Shown here in pieces: positions 40,832 through 47,920 of a stretch of 64,000 nt of DNA. The notes under the pieces were generated by a model. The model saw nothing but the letters and a program-made list of their open reading frames with translations. It ran no database searches and was not told where the DNA came from. Where the stretch lies: positions 5,580,001 to 5,644,000 of the forward strand of contig NZ_AP022563.1 of assembly GCF_010726645.1 (NCBI RefSeq). Direction: 5' to 3'. This DNA comes from Mycolicibacterium duvalii (GTDB taxonomy: Bacteria; Actinomycetota; Actinomycetes; Mycobacteriales; Mycobacteriaceae). The position numbers and the translations under genes are program-made. Each line of letters starts with the position of its first letter. Position 1 is the first letter of the stretch.

Positions 40832-41150
40832 TGCTTCGAGACTAGGAGACGGAGTACCTCACGGCGTCGACCTTCTCCTCGCGGGCCCACGGCGGCATCG
40901 GCGAGCATGTCGACACCTTCAACGGCAGACGTTGAATACCGTTATCCATCAGCATGTCCCATGCTACGAGGCCCTAAAGCTCAGCGAGCGGGCGGTCGAT
41001 GGAGCCGCCGCGCGCAGCCAGGAGCTGCCGGCGTTCGGTGGCGGCGGTGGCCCCCTCGGTGCCGCCGCGCTGCGGCGCTTATTGCTAATGATAACCATTC
41101 CCATTAATGTGCTGCGCGGGGCATGAATCGAGTGGATTGAGGTTTTCAGC
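40832..41150 (+). other. Upstream region of the His-rich protein gene (319 bases, no gene)
   Basis: The stretch lies between divergent genes (YihY leftward, His-rich protein rightward). Most of it is ordinary high-GC sequence with no convincing reading frame. From 41080 it turns AT-rich, which is unusual here, and carries the Fur/Zur-like palindrome listed separately. A TTGAGG ribosome-binding site (41137-41142) precedes the GTG start. Confidence 0.6.
41086..41106. promoter_or_regulatory. Fur-family (Zur/Fur-like) operator upstream of the His-rich protein gene
   Basis: The core AATGATAACCATTCCCATT sits in a TAATG...CATTA frame, so the outer five bases form a perfect inverted repeat. It agrees with a Zur-type TGAAAATGATTTTCA at 10 of 15 positions plus the outer TAA/TTA. 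It also matches the classical Fur 19-mer at about 15 of 19 positions. It ends 45 bases before the GTG of a protein made largely of His and Asp. This favours zinc sensing, but iron (Fur) cannot be excluded from sequence alone. Confidence 0.6.
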
Positions 41151-42983
41151 GTGCGTGAGCAGTGGTTGTGGGCGGTCTCATCGTCGGCATCGGTGGTGAT
41201 GCTGGTCGGCGCCTATGGGGTCGACGACAATCCGTCCGGCGACACCCGGCGCCAACACGTCGTGAGCAGCCACGCCATCGACCTGGTCAGTTACCAGCGT
41301 CCGATCCTGCCGCTGAGTCCGGCAGACAGCAGCGCGCGGACCGCCGGTTCGAGCGACCGGGGCGGCACCACGCGCGAGTCGCGCCGAAGTGGCCGCAGCT
41401 CTGACGGCGCCGTTCGTCGAGACTCCCATGGTCGCGATCCTGTCCGGAGGTTCGAGCCCGGTGCCCAGCGCGCCGCTGAGCAAGTAGCGCCACGGAACTC
41501 AGCTCGCGGCGGTGGTGGACCTGGCGACGACCGCGATGCGCGCCGAGCCGTGCGCGAGTTCGCGCCGAGCCGAAATGAGGCGGCCGACGATGTCGGGAGG
41601 GACACCCGTGCTGACCGAGAGGTGTTATTGCGAACAGAACCTGATAATCAGGATCGGCGTGTCCGCCAGCAAGGCGGTGACGGCGACCGTCACGACCCGG
41701 GCGTCGACCGTGACATGGCCGACGGCGTTGCACCCGCCGGTGGCCACGAACGCGAGACGCTCATCGCGCCGGCCCGTCGCGGCGATGACGGCGGAGGGCC
41801 GGATCAGCTGGATGACATCCGCGATTCCGCACCCGGCCGCGACGACGCCGGTCAGGACATAGATGCCGAGATGCGCGCCGGCAGAGAGCTAGCTACGCGC
41901 AACTACTTTGACGTGCTGTCCCAGCGCGAGCCCCACCATGATCACGATGGTGATGACCATGACCATGATCACGATGGTGATGACCATGACCATGACCACG
42001 ATGGTGATGACCATGACCATGACCATGACCACGATGGTGATGACCATGATCACGACCACGATGGTGATGACCATGATCACGATCACGATGGTGATGACCA
42101 TGACCATGACCACGATGGTGATGACCACCATCACGATCACGATGGTGATGACCATGATCACGATCACGATGGTGATGACCATGATCACGATCACGATGGT
42201 GATGACCATGATCATGACCACGATCACGAGTCCGGGGAACGTCCTCGCCCGCGTGGCCAAGGCCAGGGATACCTCGGCGGCGGCGACCACGGGCATAGTC
42301 ACGGCGGCGATGGCGGCGACCACGGGCACAGCCACGGCGGCGATGGCGGCGACCACGGCCACAGCCACGGCGGCGATGGTGCCGACCACGGCCACAGCCA
42401 CGGCGGCGATGGTGCCGACCACGGGCACAGCCATGGCGGGACCGATCATGGCCACGAAGGTGAACTAGCACACGACCATTCGCATGACCACGGCGCCGAA
42501 GCGGGGATGGGTCACGGCCATGACCACGTCCACGACCACGTTGCGCTCGTTGGAATGTCGCACGACCACGGTCACGATCACGGCGAAGCGGGTCATGCTC
42601 ACGCCCACGGTTCGCACGGGCATGCGCATGACCACAGCGCATACGGGCACGCCCACGCTCACGGGTCAGGCAACCACGACGACGACCACGGTGGCCACGA
42701 CCATGACCATGGTGGTCACAACCACGACCATGGTGGTCACGACCATGACCATGGTGGTCATGACCACGACCACGACCATGACCGTGGAACGAGCCTCGGT
42801 GCCGACGAGACGGAGAATCTCGCCGCCGTCCCGACCAGTCGCACGACTTCGTGGACGGCACCGCTGGTGTGGACGGGTTTGATCGCCGCGCTGGGCGCGT
42901 TGGTTCTCGGAAGGCGCTGGTTCACAGGGGCTCTCAGCGCGACGGTCAGTGAATGGAAGGGCATGCGGGCGCGACGCAAGTGA
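41151..42983 (+). CDS. Exported, tail-anchored His/Asp repeat protein (putative metal-binding)
   Basis: 610 aa, not a known named family. Residues 5-24 (WLWAVSSSASVVMLVGAYGV) are a signal peptide or membrane anchor. Residues about 60-260 are hydrophilic, Arg/Asp/Gly-rich and probably disordered. Residues 262-359 are tandem DDHDHDHDG-type repeats. Roughly residues 378-431 are DHGHSHGGDG repeats, then irregular His-rich sequence to about 545 (HDHGGHDHDHGG). A C-terminal membrane segment (APLVWTGLIAALGALVLG, near 570-587) is followed by a basic tail. Such (HX)n arrays bind Zn, Ni or Cu weakly but in large number, so the likely role is an extracytoplasmic metal buffer or chaperone. GTG start, TTGAGG eight bases before. 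The Fur/Zur-like box upstream supports metal control. Confidence 0.72.
   Translation: MREQWLWAVSSSASVVMLVGAYGVDDNPSGDTRRQHVVSSHAIDLVSYQRPILPLSPADSSARTAGSSDRGGTTRESRRSGRSSDGAVRRDSHGRDPVRRFEPGAQRAAEQVAPRNSARGGGGPGDDRDARRAVREFAPSRNEAADDVGRDTRADREVLLRTEPDNQDRRVRQQGGDGDRHDPGVDRDMADGVAPAGGHERETLIAPARRGDDGGGPDQLDDIRDSAPGRDDAGQDIDAEMRAGRELATRNYFDVLSQREPHHDHDGDDHDHDHDGDDHDHDHDGDDHDHDHDHDGDDHDHDHDGDDHDHDHDGDDHDHDHDGDDHHHDHDGDDHDHDHDGDDHDHDHDGDDHDHDHDHESGERPRPRGQGQGYLGGGDHGHSHGGDGGDHGHSHGGDGGDHGHSHGGDGADHGHSHGGDGADHGHSHGGTDHGHEGELAHDHSHDHGAEAGMGHGHDHVHDHVALVGMSHDHGHDHGEAGHAHAHGSHGHAHDHSAYGHAHAHGSGNHDDDHGGHDHDHGGHNHDHGGHDHDHGGHDHDHDHDRGTSLGADETENLAAVPTSRTTSWTAPLVWTGLIAALGALVLGRRWFTGALSATVSEWKGMRARRK
41934..42227 (+). 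repeat. In-frame tandem repeat array encoding His-Asp units
   Basis: About ten imperfect copies of a 24-33-base unit (typically 27 bases) built from CAC/CAT and GAT/GAC codons, reading DDHDHDHDG. Copies differ mainly by synonymous changes and by one or two extra HD codon pairs. There are no spacers, so it is not a CRISPR array. The array is prone to slippage, so copy number may vary between strains. Confidence 0.9.
42283..42444 (+). repeat. Second in-frame repeat array, 30-base units
   Basis: Five nearly identical 30-base units encode DHGHSHGGDG or DHGHSHGGDGA variants, with the last copy degenerating to DHGHSHGGTDHGHEGE. It lies in the same gene as the HD array and uses different codons, so the two arrays expanded independently. 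Confidence 0.85.
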
Positions 42984-42997
42984 CCGCTGGGGGCGAG

Positions 42998-43026
42998 ATG
43001 CCCGGCGGAAGCTCCGCCGGGCATTT
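42998..43026 (+). terminator. Probable intrinsic terminator after the His-rich gene
   Basis: A perfect 12-bp stem, ATGCCCGGCGGA with TCCGCCGGGCAT, with a three-base AGC loop and two further T residues. It begins 15 bases after the stop codon. The T-tract is short, as is common in mycobacteria. Confidence 0.7.
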
Positions 43027-43107
43027 CCGCAGCGCGAGCTACTGGGCGCTCGGTCTACCCGGGACTGGCACCCCCCGGCCCGCTTGGTGACGCCCTCGGG
43101 GCGTCGC

Positions 43108-43929
43108 TCAAGACATCGGTTCGGCGGCGATGACGTAGTCGAAGCCGTGGCGCAGGCCGCCCTCCTGCTCGTGGAGGGCCAGGGCCCGCGTCCGAAGATC
43201 CTCGACGTACGTGCGCATCGCGGCCCCGAGATCCGTACTGACGAAACGCTCGAGCCGATTCAGGCACATGTCTAGCTGGCTGTGGACGTATTGCGCGTGG
43301 TAGCGGATGGGGAAGCGTCGCGCATCGATCATCCGGAAACCGGCGAGTCCCAGCTTTCGCAGCATCCAATCCATGGGGTACTCGCGGTACGGCCGCTCTC
43401 CGGCCAATAGAAGGCACGCATCGCGCGCCCGACCGATCTCCCAAATCATCCGACCGCTCGCGGTGTCCGGGGTGAACTGCACGTACGGTTCCAGCCCGAT
43501 TACATAGAGCCGTCCGCCGTCGGTGACCAGCGGGCGCAACCGCTCGAACACCCGGTCCTGCCAGTACGGAGCGAAGCCCTCGATGGCTCCGACGAGATAG
43601 TCCACCAGCACGGTGTCGAAGGACTCACCGGTGAGGAGACTGTCATTGACCCAGTTGCCGACCAGTAGGCGATCCTGATCGCGCATGCGCTCACCCAGTG
43701 ATGCGCGGGTCTTGTCGGCCATGTTCTGCGCCGCCGTCACGGCCGTCCAGCGTTCGGTCGGCAGGGTGAGCACCCAGTCCAGCGACTTCACGCCGGTTCC
43801 TGCGTCGAGAAAGCTGCCCCACGTCTTGGTGTCGTGCAGTGTCTCGACCCACCTGAACAGCGACGACATCTGGGCCGCGGGCTTATACGTGCGGTCTGCA
43901 ACGGCCGCTGAATGTTCGGTGCCGTCCAC
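43108..43929 (-). CDS. Class I SAM-dependent methyltransferase
   Basis: 273 aa. Motif I is WGSFLDAGTGVKSLDWVL, with the glycine-rich loop; later parts are FDTVLVDYLVGAIEGFAPYW (motif II region) and RLRPLVTDGGRLYVIGLEPY (motif III). A C-terminal half with many aromatic/arginine residues (RFPIRYHAQYVHSQLDMCLN) may form the substrate pocket. The GTG at 43929 is preferred over 43947 because GAGAGGC stands seven bases before it. The substrate is unknown. A Zur-type box lies about 135 bases upstream, between this gene and the divergent ClC gene. Confidence 0.8.
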   Translation of the reverse strand: MDGTEHSAAVADRTYKPAAQMSSLFRWVETLHDTKTWGSFLDAGTGVKSLDWVLTLPTERWTAVTAAQNMADKTRASLGERMRDQDRLLVGNWVNDSLLTGESFDTVLVDYLVGAIEGFAPYWQDRVFERLRPLVTDGGRLYVIGLEPYVQFTPDTASGRMIWEIGRARDACLLLAGERPYREYPMDWMLRKLGLAGFRMIDARRFPIRYHAQYVHSQLDMCLNRLERFVSTDLGAAMRTYVEDLRTRALALHEQEGGLRHGFDYVIAAEPMS

Positions 43930-44062
43930 GATGCTGCCTCTCGCCACTCGGTCGTGCGCTCGATGGTGTTGTGCTGCTGGCGTTTCCGTCCGTGATCTGT
44001 CACAGCCGGCTCGATAGCTCTCACCGCCGTCGACTAGCAGCGTACCGCCCTGACCCGGTTAT

Positions 44063-44077
44063 TGAAAATGATTGTCA
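44063..44077. promoter_or_regulatory. Zur-type operator between the methyltransferase and ClC genes
   Basis: TGAAAATGATTGTCA matches the actinobacterial Zur core TGAAAATGATTTTCA at 14 of 15 positions. It is an AT-rich island in GC-rich surroundings. It lies 134 bases from the methyltransferase start (leftward) and 107 bases from the ClC start (rightward), so either or both may be controlled. Confidence 0.68.
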
Positions 44078-44183
44078 TCTGACTAGGCTTATTTCGTCGG
44101 CGAATGCGGTGTCAGCGTGAGGCTGTCTGCCACACTGAACACTCAGTCCGGCCCCGCGACAGAGGAGAACGGTTGCTCGCCTC

Positions 44184-45512
44184 ATGACCGCGCCAGCGGC
44201 GTCGGACGGGCTGCCACCGTCAGTGCGCATGTCCGTCGTGATCTGCGTAACCGCGGTGGCCGCCGGTGTCATCATCGGATTCGTCGGCGGCGCGTTCCGC
44301 TGGTGCCTGCAGGTCGCCGAGCGGCTGCGTATCGACCTGGTCGACTGGGCCCACCAGTTGCCGGGGCCGTCATTCCTGATCCCGATGGCCGCCGCCGCAA
44401 CCGGCGCCACACTGGCCGCGCTGATCGTGCGGTGGGAACCGCTCGCGGCCGGAAGCGGAATCCAACACGTGGAGGCAGTGTTTCGCGGCGAGGCCCGCCT
44501 GCCCCGCATCCGTCTGCTGCCGGCCCGCTTCGTCGGCGGGGTGTTGTCGATCGGATCGGGCCTGGTGCTGGGCCGCGAGGGACCGACGGTGCACATGGGT
44601 GCCGCGGTGGGAGCCGAAGCGGCCCGGCGCGCCCGATTACCCGATAGCGAAGTCAGGATGATGCAGACGGCGCTGGGCGGAGCGGGTCTGGCCGTCGCCT
44701 TCAATGCGCCCATCGCCGGCGCGCTGTTCACCCTCGAGGAAGTGACGAAGTCATTCCGCGTGCAGACCGTGGTGGCCACGATCTTCGCCGCGGCCTCCGC
44801 GGTGGGGTGCTCGCGGCTCCTGCTCGGCAATCACCCGGATTTCCAGGTGGTTTCGATTCCTGCGCCCGCATTGGGTTGGCTGCCGCTGTTCATCGTGTTC
44901 GGGCTGTTCGCCGGTGTGCTCGGCGCCCTCTACAACGCGCTGGTGTTGTGGTTCATCGACCACGTCACCGCACTGCGTCGCATCCCCGCCGTGGCGAAAG
45001 CGACCGTCATCGGCGCGGTCATCGGGCTGGCGATGTTCGTGCTGCCGCTCGGCGTCGGGGGAGGGGACACCCTCACTCAACTGATCCTCAGCGGTCACGC
45101 CCTTGTGCTGCCGGTCGTCGTCGGCTATCTGTTGATGCGGTTCGTCGCCGGGCCGTTGTCGTACTCGGCCGCAGTGCCCGGCGGGTTGTTCGCGCCGTTG
45201 CTGGCCGTGGGCGCGTTGTGGGGACTGCTGTTCGTCGGCGTCTTCAACATGGTGTGGCCCGGCGACGTCGCCCATCTCTCGGTGCCGATGGCCCTGGTGG
45301 GTATGGCGGCATTCTTCGGTGCCACCGTACGGGCGCCGGTGACCGGTATCGTCATCGTGATCGAGATGACGGCGACGACGTCGGTCGCCGTGCCGATGCT
45401 GGCCGCCACGGCCGCGGCGGTCCTCGCCGCGCACCTGTTGGGCTCCCAACCGATCTACGACAGCCTGCGCGAGCGACTCTCGCCGGAAACTCCGCCCAGG
45501 CAACAGCACTGA
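44184..45512 (+). CDS. ClC-family chloride channel / H+-Cl- exchanger
   Basis: 442 aa, about ten or more membrane helices and no C-terminal CBS pair. The ClC selectivity motifs are visible: GSGIQHVEAVF (GSGIP position), VLGREGPTVHMGAAVG with the gating glutamate of GREGP, and PGGLFAPLLAVGALWG (GxFxP position). The glutamate pattern favours an exchanger over a pure channel, but the internal proton glutamate was not located. GGAGAAC lies 15 bases before the ATG, rather far. A Zur-type box lies upstream, an unexpected association for a chloride transporter. Confidence 0.9.
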   Translation: MTAPAASDGLPPSVRMSVVICVTAVAAGVIIGFVGGAFRWCLQVAERLRIDLVDWAHQLPGPSFLIPMAAAATGATLAALIVRWEPLAAGSGIQHVEAVFRGEARLPRIRLLPARFVGGVLSIGSGLVLGREGPTVHMGAAVGAEAARRARLPDSEVRMMQTALGGAGLAVAFNAPIAGALFTLEEVTKSFRVQTVVATIFAAASAVGCSRLLLGNHPDFQVVSIPAPALGWLPLFIVFGLFAGVLGALYNALVLWFIDHVTALRRIPAVAKATVIGAVIGLAMFVLPLGVGGGDTLTQLILSGHALVLPVVVGYLLMRFVAGPLSYSAAVPGGLFAPLLAVGALWGLLFVGVFNMVWPGDVAHLSVPMALVGMAAFFGATVRAPVTGIVIVIEMTATTSVAVPMLAATAAAVLAAHLLGSQPIYDSLRERLSPETPPRQQH

Positions 45513-45518
45513 GCACCG

Positions 45519-46013
45519 TCACCGGTTGGCCAGGTACTTCTCCAGTTTGTCGAGCTGCGCCTTGTATCCCCACTTCATGCCGAACGCGGCCATCTTGGCC
45601 TTCGGACCGATCGCCGTGATGGCGATGTCGAGGACAACGACGGTGTCGCCGTTACGTTCGGTCAGTGTGATCGCATTGGTGTGCTGGATCGTCGAACCGT
45701 CTTCCTCGCCCTCGGTCCACGAGCGAGCGTCGTATCGCAGCCGGGTCGGCTCATCGATGAGCGTGAAGGTGCCCGACATCGGCCAGCGGGTGCCCTGATA
45801 CTTACCCATGGCCTCGCCGGCTTCCATCACGATGAAGATCCGCCCTCCCACCGTGAGATCCACGTCGCACTCCGCGACGAACGTCTTCTCCGGTCCCCAC
45901 CACTCCCGCAACATGTCCGGTTGCGTCCATGCCCGCCACACCGTCGCGACAGGGGCGCGGTAGGTGCGTTCGAAGTGCAGGTTCTTGGTCTTCTTGAAGA
46001 TCTGGGACAGCAT
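45519..46013 (-). CDS. AHSA1/SRPBCC-domain protein
   Basis: 164 aa. The Aha1-like START-fold signature is intact: LHFERTYRAPVATVWRAWTQ, MLREWWGPEKTFVAECDVD, VGGRIFIVMEAGEAMGKYQG and the C-terminal MKWGYKAQLDKLEKYLANR. Proteins of this type are very often the partner gene of a small ArsR repressor, as here (the ArsR gene ends 35 bases upstream). They probably bind a hydrophobic ligand. Convergent with the ClC gene, six bases between stops. Confidence 0.9.
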   Translation of the reverse strand: MLSQIFKKTKNLHFERTYRAPVATVWRAWTQPDMLREWWGPEKTFVAECDVDLTVGGRIFIVMEAGEAMGKYQGTRWPMSGTFTLIDEPTRLRYDARSWTEGEEDGSTIQHTNAITLTERNGDTVVVLDIAITAIGPKAKMAAFGMKWGYKAQLDKLEKYLANR

Positions 46014-46048
46014 GAATTCTCCAATCGTCGGGTCAGTACACGGCGCGG

Positions 46049-46387
46049 TCAGCGGTCGGTCGGCTCGCCGTCGGCTCCGTCGGCGAGCGAATCGAGATAG
46101 CGGCCCAACGAGTCGAGCCGGGCCTCCCACAGGTGGGTGAACGACTCGACCCAGCGTCCGATCTCCTCGAAGGGTGCAGGGTCGAGGTGGTAGATGCGCT
46201 TGCGCGACAGCGCTTCACCGACGACGATCCCCGAATCACCCAACACCCGAAGGTGTTTGCTCACCTGCGGCTGGCGAATCTCCAACGTCTCGGCGATCTC
46301 GCCCACCGACAACGGACCTGTGCGCAGCAGTTCGACGATCCTCAGGCGGTTCGGCTCGGCGAGAGCCCCCAACGTCGTCGCCTGCAT
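46049..46387 (-). CDS. ArsR-family repressor (SRPBCC-linked type)
   Basis: 112 aa winged helix: LGALAEPNRLRIVELLRTGP, SVGEIAETLEIRQPQVSKHL (recognition helix), RVLGDSGIVVGEALSRKRIY and HLDPAPFEEIGRWVESF. No cysteine metal site is present, so it is not a metal sensor; the SRPBCC-linked ArsR group generally responds to unknown organic signals. It is followed by the AHSA1 gene in one operon. A perfect palindrome 21 bases upstream of the ATG is its likely operator. Confidence 0.92.
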   Translation of the reverse strand: MQATTLGALAEPNRLRIVELLRTGPLSVGEIAETLEIRQPQVSKHLRVLGDSGIVVGEALSRKRIYHLDPAPFEEIGRWVESFTHLWEARLDSLGRYLDSLADGADGEPTDR

Positions 46388-46407
46388 GACGCCACGCTAC
46401 GACTGCC

Positions 46408-46433
46408 GACATATTCCTGTCAAGGAATATGTC
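46408..46433. promoter_or_regulatory. ArsR operator: perfect 11-bp inverted repeat
   Basis: Arms GACATATTCCT and AGGAATATGTC are exact inverted copies separated by GTCA. The element is strikingly AT-rich for this genome. It starts 21 bases upstream of the arsR ATG and ends 18 bases from the stop of the WS/DGAT gene. It almost surely mediates autorepression of the arsR-AHSA1 operon. Confidence 0.85.
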
Positions 46434-46450
46434 AGTGGGCGGTGCCCGCC

Positions 46451-47812
46451 TCAATCAGCGGCCAGCGCCAGCACCTCGTCAAAGCCCGCCTGCAGGCATT
46501 CGCGGAACAGTCCGATGTCGGGTATCGCACCGCTGTCGACGTCGATACCGAGCGCACAGGTGTCGACGTAGGTCAGCAGCGTGACGTTGACGGCCGAACC
46601 GATCGTCGGGCCGAACGCGTACTGGATCCGTACCTTCGCGCCTCCCAGGTACACCGGCACCGGTATGCCGGGCACATCACTGCAGAGAAAGTCGACGTGG
46701 CGCAGGATGGAGCCGATGTACCAGCGCGGCATCAGGTTCAGCGCCCCGGCGATCGCCTGGGTGTACGGCAACGACTTCTCGTGGCGCACGCGTTCGGTGC
46801 GTTCACGGATCTGCCGGATGCGTTCGGCGGGGTCCGTCAGGCCGGCCGGAATATCGAAACGCATCAACGTGATTCGGTTACCTCCGGGCGCGTCACCCTC
46901 AGCCCGCAGGCTGATCGGCATGCACAGGTGCAGCGCTTCGACGCCGGTGCCGTGCTTCTCGTGATACAGACGCAGACCCCCGGCCACCCCGGCGACGAAC
47001 GCGTCGTTCAGTGCGCCGCCGCTGCGGTGGGCGGCCTCCCGCAACGGGGGCATCGGCACCTCGAGCACGTCCAGCCGGCGGATCAGGGTCCGCTGCGTCA
47101 TCAGCCGCGACCCGGTGGAGTTGACCGGACGGACCGTGCGGTAGACCGACGCCGCCATCGCCGCAGCGGAATCGAGCGTCTTCACCGGACTGCGCACGGT
47201 GTCGGCGACGAGTCGGGGGAGCGCGGAGAGGGCGCCGGTGACCGCCGAGCCGACGACCCCGAGGCCGTAGCGTGCGGAGTCGCGGTAGTCATCAAGGGCA
47301 GACCGCTGCGGCGCGGGGCGCGCAGCGTCCTCGACGGCCGGCATTTCGGGGGACAGGCCGAACAGCGTCATCGCGATCTGGATGCCACCGATGCCGTCGG
47401 TCAGTGAGTGATGGAACGTGCACAGCAGCGCGGCTTCGCCGTCGGGCAGGCCTTCGACCAACGTGAGCTTCCACATCGGCCGGGCCCGGTCGAGGTCCTC
47501 CATCTGCGCGAGCCGGGCGAGTTCCAGCACGGCGTCGAAGCCGCCGCCCGTCGGCGCGGCGATCCGGCGCAGGTGAAAGTCCAGATCGAAGTCGGCGCAG
47601 TCCTGCCACCGTGGCGGCGCGGGCGGCGGCGAATCAACCACGGTCTGCCGCAGCATGGGCAACTCCAGGCTGAGCCGCTCGACCCGGCCGCGGACCTCCG
47701 CCCAGTCCGGTGACCGATCCAACATCAGCACCGTCACCACGGTCGACCTGAGCCGTGGATCGCTTTCCATCGACCAGGTGAACGCGTCGCTGTTACGCAT
47801 GAAATCGCTCAT
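46451..47812 (-). CDS. Wax ester synthase / diacylglycerol acyltransferase (WS/DGAT)
   Basis: 453 aa. The condensing-enzyme active site HHxxxDG appears as TFHHSLTDGIGGIQIAMTLF near residue 135. The downstream family block GGALNDAFVAGVAGGLRLY contains the ND motif, and GSAVNVTLLTYVDTCALGID matches the C-terminal signature. The enzyme esterifies fatty acyl-CoA with diacylglycerol or long-chain alcohols, making storage lipid. The ATG at 47812 gives the usual start MSDFMRNSDAFTWSMESD. It lies 108 bases downstream of a reductase-like SDR gene on the same strand, which may supply alcohols. Confidence 0.92.
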   Translation of the reverse strand: MSDFMRNSDAFTWSMESDPRLRSTVVTVLMLDRSPDWAEVRGRVERLSLELPMLRQTVVDSPPPAPPRWQDCADFDLDFHLRRIAAPTGGGFDAVLELARLAQMEDLDRARPMWKLTLVEGLPDGEAALLCTFHHSLTDGIGGIQIAMTLFGLSPEMPAVEDAARPAPQRSALDDYRDSARYGLGVVGSAVTGALSALPRLVADTVRSPVKTLDSAAAMAASVYRTVRPVNSTGSRLMTQRTLIRRLDVLEVPMPPLREAAHRSGGALNDAFVAGVAGGLRLYHEKHGTGVEALHLCMPISLRAEGDAPGGNRITLMRFDIPAGLTDPAERIRQIRERTERVRHEKSLPYTQAIAGALNLMPRWYIGSILRHVDFLCSDVPGIPVPVYLGGAKVRIQYAFGPTIGSAVNVTLLTYVDTCALGIDVDSGAIPDIGLFRECLQAGFDEVLALAAD

Positions 47813-47920
47813 CGTGTACTCCCATTCCCACGCTAGAGCGCCGTGCCACCAGCCACACCGGCTTGCCGGCAATCGAGGACTTTGTGCTCTAAGCAGACGG
47901 CCTGCGGTGGAGGCTCCGGT

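Noticed and set aside
41934..42227. Possible CRISPR array
   Set aside because: Units are directly contiguous, have no unique spacers, lie in frame within a gene and have no Cas genes near.
41889..42861. Minus-strand open frames across the His-rich repeats reading as Val/Ile/Met-rich or His/Gly/Arg-rich chains
   Set aside because: The repeat units are multiples of three, so every frame stays open. The hydrophobic one is an artefact of ATG/GTG/ATC triplets complementary to His/Asp codons.
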